Source: Azospirillum sp. TSH58 (GTDB taxonomy: Bacteria > Pseudomonadota > Alphaproteobacteria > Azospirillales > Azospirillaceae). From it: DNA of 64,000 nucleotides. This document shows, piece after piece, positions 35,185-42,816 of this stretch; positions within the stretch are counted from its first letter, which is position 1; every line of letters begins with the position of its first letter. The position numbers were made by a program, and so were the translations under genes. The DNA lies in the NCBI RefSeq assembly GCF_003119115.1, contig NZ_CP022364.1, forward strand, positions 2,184,001 through 2,248,000, written 5' to 3'. Below the pieces are notes generated by a model. The model saw only the letters and a list, made by a program, of their open reading frames with translations. It was not told where the DNA came from and searched no databases.

Positions 35185-35932
35185 CGCGCACCGGCCGCCA
35201 GCGGGTGAGCCGGTGCTCGACGGGTTGCAGGACGCACAGCTCGAGAAGTTGGACGACGGCCACGAAGGCGACGGTGTACGCAAGAATGCCGGCCACATCG
35301 AACATCTGGAAGTAGAGGTGGATCTGGAATCCCACCCCGTCGCTGCGGCCCAGAAGCTCGACCACCAGCACGATCTTCCAGATCAGCGCAAGGCCGGACC
35401 GCGCCGCCGCGGCGAAGTAGGGGGTGAGCTGGGGCAGCAGCACATGGCGCAGCACGTCGGACCGCGCCATGCGGAAGGTCCGCGCCATCTCGACATACTG
35501 CTCGTCGATGGCGCGCGTCCCTTCGCGCAGGACGACCACGACGTTGGGGATCTTGTTGACGGCGACCGCGCCGACCGCCGCCGCTTCGGTCAGGCCGAAC
35601 CAGACATAGGCGAGCACGATCACGACCAGCGCCGGGATGTTCAGGAACACGGTCAGCCACAGACCGAACAGCCGGTCCGCCGTGGCCGAGCGGCCCAGCA
35701 GGATGCCCAGCGCCGACCCGATGGACATGGCAATGACGAAGGCCGCGGCCATCCGCGCCAGCGTGATCCCCAGGTGATGGAACAGCGCGCCGTCCGCCGC
35801 CTCGCGGACCAGCACGGACATTACGGCGGCCGGGCCGGGCAGGCTGCGGCTGGCGGCCAGTTCCGCGGCCACGGCCCACAGCCCGACCAGCAGAGCCAGC
35901 GACAGGACCGGGGCCAGCCGCCGCCACCGCAT
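35174..35932 (-). CDS. ABC transporter permease, SsuC/TauC type
   Basis: A 252-residue inner-membrane permease with about six hydrophobic segments and a good EAA loop (EMARTFRMARSDVLRHVLLPQLTPY). The ATG at 35932 overlaps the stop of the binding-protein gene as ATGA. It should form one importer with its neighbours. Position inside the quinoprotein island suggests a role in that metabolism, which is inference. Confidence 0.88.
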   Translation of the reverse strand: MRWRRLAPVLSLALLVGLWAVAAELAASRSLPGPAAVMSVLVREAADGALFHHLGITLARMAAAFVIAMSIGSALGILLGRSATADRLFGLWLTVFLNIPALVVIVLAYVWFGLTEAAAVGAVAVNKIPNVVVVLREGTRAIDEQYVEMARTFRMARSDVLRHVLLPQLTPYFAAAARSGLALIWKIVLVVELLGRSDGVGFQIHLYFQMFDVAGILAYTVAFVAVVQLLELCVLQPVEHRLTRWRPVRAEA

Positions 35933-36918
35933 CAGAAGCGGACCCCCGGCCAGAAGGTGCCGTCCGGCAGGGCCATGGCGCTGCCGACCAGCTCCCGCCC
36001 GCCGAGCTTGGCCATCAGCCCATAGAGCCGGGCGGCGGCTTCCCGCTCCTCCTCCGTCCAGCGGTCGGGGATGCCGGCGCGGAACTGGTCGCGCAGCGCC
36101 GCCCAGGTGGCCTCGTCCTCCGCCTTCATCAGCGGGCGCAGCCGGTCCCACTCCGCGTCGGATCGGGCCATGATCGCCTTGGCCTTGCGCGAGGCGGCGA
36201 CGAAGGCGTCGAGCGCCGCCGGGTTGGCCCTGGCCCAGCTCTCGTGGAAGACGAAGCCGACCGCCGGCACCTGGGCCGACAGGCCGAGGTCCCGCATCAT
36301 CCCGTCCACCCCGATGACCGTCCGCATCCCCGCCGCCTGGAGGCGCGCGGCGTAGGGCCAGAAATTCAGCACCGCGTCCAGCTCCCCCGTCGCGGCCTTC
36401 TGGTTCAGCAGGGGCGGGGCGGCGAAGACCGGCGTCGCCGCGGCATCAAGGTCGAGCGCGTAGCGGTCGAGGGCCAGCGCCTTCAGCAGCAGCCAGCTCT
36501 TGTCGATGGGGGTTCCGGCGACGCCGATGCGCTTGCCCTTCAGGTCGGCGACGGAGGCGATGAGGGAGGCCGCCGGCACCATCAGCGCGCCGACCGCCGC
36601 GGAATGGGGGATGAAGGTCAGGTCGGCCCCCGCCGCGCGCTGGCGGGCCACCCACAGCCAGTCGCTGGCGATCATGTCCACCGCCCCGCCCTGCAGGGCG
36701 ATCTGCGCCGCCTGACCGCTCGCCAGGTCCATCAGCTTCAGCTCGAAGCCGGCGGCCTCGTCCAGCCGGTGGTGGCGGATGACGTCCAGCTCCCAGCTGA
36801 CCGTGCCGAATTTCAGCACCCCGATGGTCACCGTGGGCCGGTCCGCCGCATGCGTCACGGAGGCGACGCAGACCAGCGCCAGGACCAGAAACAGCCGGAC
36901 GAGGGACATCAGGCGCAT
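35932..36918 (-). CDS. ABC transporter substrate-binding protein, SsuA/NMT1-like
   Basis: A 328-residue periplasmic binding protein. Signal peptide to about residue 24 (THAA), then TVTIGVLKFGTVSWELDVIRHH, MASDWLWVARQR-like ligand strand and GKRIGVAGTPIDKSWLL. These fit the sulfonate/nitrate/taurine/thiamine-precursor receptor superfamily. ATG at 36918 or 36909 are both possible. It is the first gene of a three-gene unit running toward 34474 and is divergent from the small peptide gene at 37038. Confidence 0.85.
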   Translation of the reverse strand: MRLMSLVRLFLVLALVCVASVTHAADRPTVTIGVLKFGTVSWELDVIRHHRLDEAAGFELKLMDLASGQAAQIALQGGAVDMIASDWLWVARQRAAGADLTFIPHSAAVGALMVPAASLIASVADLKGKRIGVAGTPIDKSWLLLKALALDRYALDLDAAATPVFAAPPLLNQKAATGELDAVLNFWPYAARLQAAGMRTVIGVDGMMRDLGLSAQVPAVGFVFHESWARANPAALDAFVAASRKAKAIMARSDAEWDRLRPLMKAEDEATWAALRDQFRAGIPDRWTEEEREAAARLYGLMAKLGGRELVGSAMALPDGTFWPGVRF

Positions 36919-37037
36919 GGTACCGGCCCTGCGTCAAAAATTGCATTTGTATAGAAGATGGGCCGCGTCATGGTTGCGCGGTGGACCGGGCGGCGGATTG
37001 GCCACCGCCCGTGTCCCATCACAAGGAGGCGTCGAGG

Positions 37038-37112
37038 ATGGAGAAAATCCTCACTCTCCTGATCCTGCTGCTTCGGGTGATCAAGGGCATCCTTGATCTC
37101 CTGAACCGCTAA
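37038..37112 (+). CDS. Very small hydrophobic peptide (24 residues)
   Basis: An open frame of 24 codons beginning MEKILTLLILLL and continuing with an amphipathic, Leu/Ile-rich helix carrying Arg13, Lys16, Asp20 and Arg24. A near-perfect ribosome binding site (AAGGAGG, 37023-37029) is eight bases upstream of the ATG, and a strong hairpin (37123-37154) follows the stop by ten bases. That arrangement argues for a real mini-gene. Size and composition recall type I toxin peptides or membrane-embedded regulatory peptides; function is unknown. It lies between the ABC binding-protein gene and the cysteine-motif gene of the quinoprotein island. Confidence 0.6.
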   Translation: MEKILTLLILLLRVIKGILDLLNR

Positions 37113-37122
37113 GGATCGGGCC

Positions 37123-37154
37123 GGGAGGCAGGGGTGGCTAGACCCCTGTCTCCC
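37123..37154 (+). terminator. Strong hairpin after the 24-residue peptide gene
   Basis: GGGAGGCAGGGGT pairs with ACCCCTGTCTCCC (13 bp, one G-U pair) around a 6-base loop. There is no T run, so it may be a transcript end with help or a stabilising 3' structure. Confidence 0.55.
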
Positions 37155-37280
37155 TAGCCTGATGATGATGCGTCCTGCGGTCGTTTGCAAGGCAGGCCTC
37201 TGCGGTGCGGTGGCGCAGCGGAACGCGGGAATTCCACGATGGCGAACAATGAGCTTAGGCCCCGCCCACCGGTCCCCGGT

Positions 37281-37290
37281 ATTCGACTAT
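37281..37290 (+). promoter_or_regulatory. Second copy of the shared 10-base motif
   Basis: ATTCGACTAT, identical to 31064-31073, ends 40 bases before the start codon of the cysteine-motif gene. The spacing suits a promoter element or activator site. Confidence 0.3.
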
Positions 37291-37330
37291 CGGGCAACTT
37301 GACCCTGTCGGGCACGGGGGGATTTCGTGG

Positions 37331-37918
37331 ATGCCGCAGAACAATCGGGGAGGGAAGGTGGTGCGCGCAGGATGGCTGGGCGCCGCCGGGCTGGCGCTGT
37401 TGCTGGCCGGGCCGGCGGGAGACGTCGCGGCAGACATGGTTCCGGTGCCCGATGGCTACCGGATGGCCGAATACCGGTCGCCCACCCCGGCGTCGTTGCC
37501 TGGGGCCGAGACGGTGGACACGGTGCGGGCCCGCGCTCTGGTGGAGTCGGGCGCCGCCCTTCCCATCAACGTGATGAAGCTGGACCGCAGCACGCTGCCC
37601 GGCGGTCCCTGGCTGGTGCCGAAGCCCTTTGCGCAGATCCCCGGCAGCGTCTGGCTGCCCAACGTCGGGCTCGGGGCGCTGCCGCCGGAGCTGGACGGCT
37701 ATTTCCGGGCCAACCTGGAGCGGCTGACCGGGGGCGACCGCGGGCGCGGCCTGCTGTTCTACTGTCTGGCGGACTGCTGGATGTCGTGGAACGCAGGCAA
37801 GCGTGCCCTGGAGATGGGCTACCGCCGCGTCCTCTGGTACCGCGACGGGGCGGACGGCTGGGCCGAGGCGGGCCTGCCGACCGAGGAGGGGAAGCCGGTT
37901 CCGGTCGCCGCACCGTAA
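37331..37918 (+). CDS. PQQ-dependent catabolism-associated cysteine-motif protein
   Basis: A 195-residue secreted protein (signal peptide to about 38) with a rhodanese-like C-terminal half. The motif FYCLADCWMSWNAGKRAL has two cysteines followed by Trp, as in the CXXCW proteins found beside PQQ-dependent alcohol oxidation genes; here the spacing as read is C-x3-C-W. A GTG at 37361 is an alternative start. A thiol or redox role is likely but unproven. Confidence 0.82.
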   Translation: MPQNNRGGKVVRAGWLGAAGLALLLAGPAGDVAADMVPVPDGYRMAEYRSPTPASLPGAETVDTVRARALVESGAALPINVMKLDRSTLPGGPWLVPKPFAQIPGSVWLPNVGLGALPPELDGYFRANLERLTGGDRGRGLLFYCLADCWMSWNAGKRALEMGYRRVLWYRDGADGWAEAGLPTEEGKPVPVAAP

Positions 37919-37933
37919 CCGGCCTGCCGGTGT

Positions 37934-38326
37934 TTACTGCTTCAGCGATTTCAGGAAGGCGATCAGATAGTCCTGCTCCGCCGGGTCGGTGATGGCGACG
38001 TGCCGCATGCGGGTGCCGGGCACGAAATTGTCGTTGCCGGCGATCCAGTGGCGCAGGTTGTCCTCGGTCCAGGTGATGTTGGACGCCTTCAGCGCGTTGG
38101 AATAGTCGAAGCGCGGGATCGAGCCGGCCTTGCGCCCGACGACGTTGTACAGGCTCGGGCCGAAGGCGTTCTTGCTGGAATCCAGCGAATGGCAGGCCGC
38201 GCACTGATGGAAGATCTGCTTGCCGGCGGCCTCCTCGGCCGTCTTGGGCTGCGGCCCGCCTTCGGCGTTGGCCGTCCCGGCGGCGAGCAGAAGGGCGGCG
38301 GCGATGACGAATCTGGAAACGGTCAT
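37934..38326 (-). CDS. Periplasmic cytochrome c, class I
   Basis: A 130-residue monohaem cytochrome c. Signal peptide 1-21, haem motif C42-A-A-C45-H46, FGPSLYNVVGRKAGS as in cytochrome c2/c-550, and the axial Met in PGTRMRHVAI. It is a candidate electron acceptor for the quinoprotein dehydrogenase or a link to the terminal oxidase. It is convergent with the cysteine-motif gene (15 bases between stops) and downstream of the cupin gene on the same strand. Confidence 0.92.
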   Translation of the reverse strand: MTVSRFVIAAALLLAAGTANAEGGPQPKTAEEAAGKQIFHQCAACHSLDSSKNAFGPSLYNVVGRKAGSIPRFDYSNALKASNITWTEDNLRHWIAGNDNFVPGTRMRHVAITDPAEQDYLIAFLKSLKQ

Positions 38327-38478
38327 GTGAGGTGGCTCCCCAGCCAGAAATCCGCGGCGCCGGTCGCGGCGGCGGTCGATGCCGCGCATTTTAAGTGGCT
38401 GGGTCGGGCCGCCGAATTGGACTTTGGAACAAGCCCGCAAACGCAATGAGGTTTTGGGTGCGGAACGGTTCCGCCGCA

Positions 38479-38874
38479 TCACCCCCCGTACTGCTCGTCG
38501 GTGACCTTTTCCATCCAGTCGACGGCCTTGCCGTCGAGCTGCTCCTGGATGGCGATGTGGGTCATGAACATGGTCGGCGACGCGCCGTGCCAGTGCTTCT
38601 CGCCGGGCGGGAACCAGACGACGTCGCCGGGGCGGATCTCCTCGACGGGGCCGCCCTCGCGCTGGACCCGGCCGACGCCGGCGGTGACGATCAGGGTTTG
38701 ACCCAGCGGATGGGTGTGCCACGCCGTGCGGGCGCCGGGCTCGAAGGTAACGCTGGCCGCCGCGGTGCGGGCCGGGGCTTCGGTCTGAACGATGGGGTCG
38801 ATGCGGACGGTGCCGGTGAACCAGTCGGCCGGTCCGGTGACGGATGGCTGCGTGCCAACCCGCGTGATTTTCAT
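38479..38874 (-). CDS. Cupin-domain protein
   Basis: A 131-residue single-domain cupin. The metal motifs are visible: [16 protein letters not shown] (motif 1, His-x-His) and [17 protein letters not shown] (motif 2). Relatives are annotated as (R)-mandelonitrile lyase-like or carboxymuconolactone-decarboxylase-associated cupins; the reaction is not predictable. The ATG at 38874 has GGAGG eight bases upstream. Confidence 0.88.
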   Translation of the reverse strand: MKITRVGTQPSVTGPADWFTGTVRIDPIVQTEAPARTAAASVTFEPGARTAWHTHPLGQTLIVTAGVGRVQREGGPVEEIRPGDVVWFPPGEKHWHGASPTMFMTHIAIQEQLDGKAVDWMEKVTDEQYGG

Positions 38875-39036
38875 GATCGAATCCTCCGGTGATCGCCCCA
38901 TGGGGGCGCGGTCGTCGTGCCGCCACTCTATCGGGGACCGTCGATGCGGATTAGACCGGCGGCGTCACATGCCGTCATGAACCGCGTTCATGAATGAAAG
39001 GCACGGGGCCGTAGGGGAGGAACTCGGGAGAAGGGG

Positions 39037-39123
39037 TGGTGCGGGCGGTCGGACTCGAACCGACATATCCGTGAGGACGGCGGATTTTGAGTCCGCTGCG
39101 TCTACCAATTCCGCCACGCCCGC
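39037..39123 (-). tRNA. tRNA-Leu (anticodon CAA)
   Basis: An 87-base class II tRNA on the minus strand with encoded CCA. Acceptor GCGGGCG pairs with CGCCCGC, D arm TGGCGGAATTGGTAGACGC, anticodon stem GCGGA/TCCGC with loop CTCAAAA (anticodon CAA), long variable arm and GGTTCGAGTCC T arm. It decodes UUG. Confidence 0.96.
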
Positions 39124-39166
39124 ACGGTGCCTGCCGGACCCGGCGCTCGCGGCGACCGGTGCCCGC

Positions 39167-39195
39167 TATATAGAGGGGAAATCGCCCTGGGACAA
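39167..39195 (-). promoter_or_regulatory. Promoter of tRNA-Leu
   Basis: On the minus strand TTGTCC (-35 like) and TATATA (-10 like) are separated by exactly 17 bases, placing the start about 37 bases before the tRNA. Confidence 0.5.
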
Positions 39196-39260
39196 AGTGT
39201 TTTGTGCGGATGCGTCGGCGTGTCTGGCCTAAGCCTGTGGGGCGCGCTAATCTCACCCGC

Positions 39261-39788
39261 ATGATGAACCGTTTCCCCATCGACGATCCGCGCTACACCG
39301 CCGGGCTGCTGGCCATCGCCAGCGCCGGCGTGCTGGCCGCCGCGCTGTTTTTCCAGTTCGTGCTGGGCTACCAGCCCTGCGTGCTGTGCCTGTGGCAGCG
39401 CGTGCCCTACGGCGCGGTGATGGCCTTCGGCATCGTCACCCTGCTGTTCCGCCAGTGGCGCGGGCTGGGCGACGCGTTGCTGGTGGCGAGCGGGCTGGCC
39501 CTGCTGGCCGGCGCCGGGATCGCCGCCTACCATGTCGGGGTGGAGCAGCACTGGTGGGCCGGCACCTCGGCCTGCGGCGCCAGCGGGCGCGCTCCCCAGA
39601 CGCTGGAGGAGTTGCGCGCCCAGGTGCTCGCCGCCCCGGTCACCCGCTGCGACGAAGTGGCGTGGTCGCTGTTCGGGATCTCGATGGCGGGCTACAACGT
39701 TCTGATTTCGCTGGCGCTGTCCGCCTTCGCCTTCGTGGCGGCCCGCACCGCCTACATCCGGACCTCGGCATCCAGGACCTTCGCATGA
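39261..39788 (+). CDS. dsbB: DsbB-family disulfide bond formation protein
   Basis: A 175-residue inner-membrane protein with four hydrophobic segments. The first periplasmic loop has the redox pair CVLC (QPCVLCLWQR) and the second has two further cysteines (SACGAS and TRCDE). It would reoxidise DsbA-like proteins and pass electrons to quinone. The ATG pair at 39261/39264 fits the membrane start. The stop overlaps the start of coq7 (ATGA), which links two quinone-related functions. Confidence 0.92.
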   Translation: MMNRFPIDDPRYTAGLLAIASAGVLAAALFFQFVLGYQPCVLCLWQRVPYGAVMAFGIVTLLFRQWRGLGDALLVASGLALLAGAGIAAYHVGVEQHWWAGTSACGASGRAPQTLEELRAQVLAAPVTRCDEVAWSLFGISMAGYNVLISLALSAFAFVAARTAYIRTSASRTFA

Positions 39789-40408
39789 CCCCGCCCGACA
39801 GCCTTGCCACCAGCACCGCGGCCGCTTCCGCTCCGTCCACCGGCGAGTCGTCCGCCCCGCGGCCCCGCCCGCGCGGGCGCCTGCCCGGCGACCCGACTCC
39901 GGAACAGCGGCTGGCGCGGATCGTCCGCGTGGACCATGCCGGCGAGTATGGGGCCAAGCGCATCTACGAAGGCCAGCTCTCCGTCATGGGCCGGGGGCGT
40001 CACGCCAAGACGCTGCGCCACATGGCCGACCAGGAGTTGGAGCATCTCCAGTATTTCGAGAAGCAGCTCGTCGCCCGCCAGGTGCGGCCGACCGTGCTGC
40101 AGCCGCTGTGGCATGTGGCCGGCTTCCTGCTGGGCGCCGGGACCGCGGTGATGGGTGAGCGGGCGGCCATGGCCTGCACCGTCGCCGTCGAGCAGGTCAT
40201 CGACGGCCATTACGAGGCGCAGCTGAAGCATCTCGGCCCGGAGGAGGAGGAGCTGAAGACCTCCATCCTCAAATTCCAGGCGGAGGAGGTGGAGCACCGC
40301 GACATCGGCCTGCTCAACGGCGCGGAGCAGGCCCCGGCCTATCCGGTGCTGTCCGCCGCCATCAAGGCCGGCACCAAGGCGGTCATCTGGGTGGCCGAGC
40401 GGGTGTGA
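39785..40408 (+). CDS. coq7: Coq7-type demethoxyubiquinone hydroxylase
   Basis: A 207-residue di-iron hydroxylase of ubiquinone biosynthesis, peripheral on the membrane. After a Pro/Ala-rich start the core is IVRVDHAGEYGAKRIYEGQL, then QELEHLQYFEK, VEQVIDGHYEAQL and EEVEHRD, the two ExxH pairs and single Glu ligands of the family. It is translationally coupled to dsbB. Confidence 0.95.
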   Translation: MTPPDSLATSTAAASAPSTGESSAPRPRPRGRLPGDPTPEQRLARIVRVDHAGEYGAKRIYEGQLSVMGRGRHAKTLRHMADQELEHLQYFEKQLVARQVRPTVLQPLWHVAGFLLGAGTAVMGERAAMACTVAVEQVIDGHYEAQLKHLGPEEEELKTSILKFQAEEVEHRDIGLLNGAEQAPAYPVLSAAIKAGTKAVIWVAERV

Positions 40409-40429
40409 CCCGCGGCCGGCGGAGCGGAC

Positions 40430-40582
40430 TCAGTCGGCCTGACCGTCCGCTTCGTTTTTTGTCGGCGTCGGCGCCGGAGTGGGGGAAACGCCGTAGATCT
40501 CGTCCTCGCTCCGCCCGCAGCCTTCGCAGTAGCCGTCCTCGCCGATGATGCAGATGCCCACGCAGGGATTCTCGTCGTCCAT
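40430..40582 (-). CDS. Small DUF1289-like cysteine-rich protein
   Basis: A 50-residue product beginning MDDENPCVGICIIGEDGYCE. Four cysteines (7, 11, 19, 22) in the pattern PCxxxC...GYCxGCGR match DUF1289 proteins, which probably bind a metal. A Pro/Thr tail follows. The gene is too short for many ORF callers. It is convergent with coq7 and lies downstream of the HNH nuclease gene on the same strand, 42 bases away. Confidence 0.72.
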   Translation of the reverse strand: MDDENPCVGICIIGEDGYCEGCGRSEDEIYGVSPTPAPTPTKNEADGQAD

Positions 40583-40624
40583 ACCCAAATCGTCCTCGGT
40601 CCAGCCTTTCCGATCGCGGCGTTT

Positions 40625-41188
40625 CTACATCGGATCGAGTTCGGTGTCCCAATAAAGAAAATCCCGCCAACTTTCGTGAAGGAAGTTTGGCGGGAATGCA
40701 CGTCCGTTCTCTTGAAGCTGGTAGGCACTCGGCTGGAACGGGGGACTGAGGGGGATCATGCCACAACTGTGCGGCAGCCTGTTTCCCTTCGCCAGATTGC
40801 AGGCCGAGCAGGAGGTGACGACGTTGTCCCAGGTGGTGCGCCCGCCGCGCGACCGTGGGATGACGTGATCGAAGGTCAGTTCCTGCGTGGGGAAGTGGTG
40901 GCCGCAATACTGGCAGGTGAAGCGGTCGCGCAGGAAAACGTTGAATCGGGTGAAAGCCGGCCGCCGTGTCGCCGGAATGAACTCCTTCAACGAAATGACG
41001 CTCGGCAGCTTGACCTCGAAGGTGGGGGAGCGGACGACGCGATCATATTCGGAGATGATGTTCACCCGGTCCAGAAAGACGGCCTTCACCGCCTCCTGCC
41101 AGGACCAGAGCGACAGAGGGAAGTAGCTGAGCGGCCGGAAGTCGGCGTTCAGCACCAGGGCCGGACAGTGATCGGGTGGTGGAGCCAA
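40625..41188 (-). CDS. HNH endonuclease-family protein
   Basis: A protein of about 187 residues. The core PALVLNADFRPLSYFPLSLW is characteristic of a widespread alphaproteobacterial HNH family. CQYCGHHF, FDHVIPRSRGG and TSCSACNLAKGN give the zinc Cys4 set and the HNH catalytic residues. The start is probably the TTG at 41188: AAGGGAG is seven bases upstream and the conserved sequence begins right after. Starts at 41287 or 41326 would run through a perfect 12-bp inverted repeat. Its role is unknown; the genomic context gives no defence island. Confidence 0.85.
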   Translation of the reverse strand: MAPPPDHCPALVLNADFRPLSYFPLSLWSWQEAVKAVFLDRVNIISEYDRVVRSPTFEVKLPSVISLKEFIPATRRPAFTRFNVFLRDRFTCQYCGHHFPTQELTFDHVIPRSRGGRTTWDNVVTSCSACNLAKGNRLPHSCGMIPLSPPFQPSAYQLQENGRAFPPNFLHESWRDFLYWDTELDPM

Positions 41189-41224
41189 TGGCCACTCCCT
41201 TATCTGTGACGTGTCTGGAACCTT

Positions 41225-41282
41225 TCTGGTGTTCCGCTCCCCCTTGCGGGATGACACGCCGCCGGGTGACCGGAACACCAGA
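41225..41282. promoter_or_regulatory. Perfect 12-bp inverted repeat before the HNH gene
   Basis: TCTGGTGTTCCG (41225-41236) and CGGAACACCAGA (41271-41282) flank 34 bases upstream of the HNH TTG start. It could be an operator pair or a leader stem. Confidence 0.5.
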
Positions 41283-41530
41283 TACATAGTTGATTTGTGC
41301 CTCGAACTCAATATGTCGCGCCGCACTGCGTCATTTCTTCACGATCCTGTAACCCTTTCGATAGGCAGGGTTCCGGCCTTGCCGGGCGGCGGCATGCCCC
41401 CGCCAGAATGGCTGTGACATTTGGTTGCAAGGCCTTGATCGTGCATTTTCCGACATCGTGGTTACCGTGCGTTAACCATGCTCTGAGATGGTGGCGGCGC
41501 CCTAGGGGGACGCTTTCGAAGGGAACATCC

Positions 41531-41698
41531 ATGAGCGCCACGATCATCGACCTTGCCGAGAAACGCGCCGAGCGCGAGGAGCGCGACCGCCAGCGCCGCA
41601 TCGACGCCTTCGACCGCGAACTGCGCCGGCGCCTCGCCATGTATCTGGAGGGCGAGGACATTCCGGTCGAGCCGATCAAGGACAATCCCTACATCTGA
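41531..41698 (+). CDS. Small charged protein, 55 residues
   Basis: A small protein of unknown function, MSATIIDLAEKRAEREERDR, followed by further Arg/Glu-rich helix and a short tail ending in EPIKDNPYI. A long charged helix or coiled coil is likely. GAAGGGA precedes the ATG by eight bases. It lies upstream of gluQ on the same strand with 98 bases between. Confidence 0.7.
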   Translation: MSATIIDLAEKRAEREERDRQRRIDAFDRELRRRLAMYLEGEDIPVEPIKDNPYI

Positions 41699-41796
41699 CC
41701 TCCCCCGCATCCGATCGCCACGGCGGTCGGCCTCCCCCGTTTGCGGCGCCCGCCGTCCCACATGCAGGCCGGGCGCGGTTGGGGTATAAGGCGGGG

Positions 41797-42648
41797 ATGA
41801 CCGATGTCGTCACCCGCTTCGCGCCGAGCCCGACCGGCCATCTCCATCTCGGGCACGCCCATTCCGCTCTGGTCGGCTGGAGCACCGCCCGCAAGGCCGG
41901 GGGGCGCTTCCTGCTGCGCATCGAGGACATCGACCCGCAGCGCTGCCGTCCCGAGTTCGACCGCGACCTGCGCGAGGATCTGGCCTGGCTGGGCCTGACC
42001 TGGGAAGAGCCGGTGCGCCGCCAGTCGGAGCATCTGGACGATCACCGCGCCGCGCTGGCGCGGCTCCGCGGCATGGGCGCCGTCTATCCCTGCTTCTGCA
42101 CCCGCAAGGACATCGCCGCCGAGATCGCCCGCGCCGGCCACGCGCCGCACGGGCCGGACGGTCCGCTCTATCCCGGCACCTGCCGCGGCCTGTCGGACCT
42201 GGAACGGCAGGACCGCATCGCCGCGGGGCAAGCCTATGCCGTGCGATTGGACGTGGGTCGGGCCATGGCCATGACCGGGCCGCTGCGCTGGCACGACCGG
42301 CGGCGCGGCTGGCAGGAGGCCACGCCGGGAATCCTGGGCGACGTCGTGCTGGCCCGCAAGGACGCGCCGACGAGCTACCATCTGGCGGTCACCGTGGACG
42401 ATCATCTCCAGGGCGTGACCCTGGTGACCCGCGGCGAGGATCTTTTTTTCGCGACCCACGTGCATCGGTTGCTTCAGGAACTCCTTCGAGTCGGTCCTCC
42501 CGACTATTGTCATCATCCTTTGCTGGTGAACGAGCGGGGTGAGCGGCTCGCCAAGCGCGACAACGCCAAGACCTTGCGATCTCTTCGGGAATCGGGACAA
42601 ACGGCGGCGGCGGTGCGCGCCTTGGCCGGCTTTCCGGAAGAGTTATGA
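41797..42648 (+). CDS. gluQ: Glutamyl-Q tRNA(Asp) synthetase
   Basis: GluQRS attaches glutamate to queuosine at position 34 of tRNA-Asp. The 283-residue product is a truncated GluRS catalytic core with RFAPSPTGHLHLGHAHSAL (HIGH-type motif), DIDPQRC, zinc-site residues (CFCTRKD, GTCRGL) and ERLAKRDNAKTL in place of KMSKS, without the anticodon-binding domain. The ATG at 41797 is the family start. It complements QueC (8198) in the queuosine pathway, though the genes are far apart. Confidence 0.94.
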   Translation: MTDVVTRFAPSPTGHLHLGHAHSALVGWSTARKAGGRFLLRIEDIDPQRCRPEFDRDLREDLAWLGLTWEEPVRRQSEHLDDHRAALARLRGMGAVYPCFCTRKDIAAEIARAGHAPHGPDGPLYPGTCRGLSDLERQDRIAAGQAYAVRLDVGRAMAMTGPLRWHDRRRGWQEATPGILGDVVLARKDAPTSYHLAVTVDDHLQGVTLVTRGEDLFFATHVHRLLQELLRVGPPDYCHHPLLVNERGERLAKRDNAKTLRSLRESGQTAAAVRALAGFPEEL

Positions 42649-42816
42649 TCTACCACCAACTGTGTATTACAATGACGGGCAAACTATCCGTTTGAGGCGG
42701 GTCGCCTGGAATCTCTTCCCTCTTGCACGTATCTTTTGAATCGCGACCGAATGTTTGCGATGCCAAATGGTTGGCGCCAAGCGGTCGGCCGGCTTGCAAT
42801 CCGAAGGGGGCAAGCG

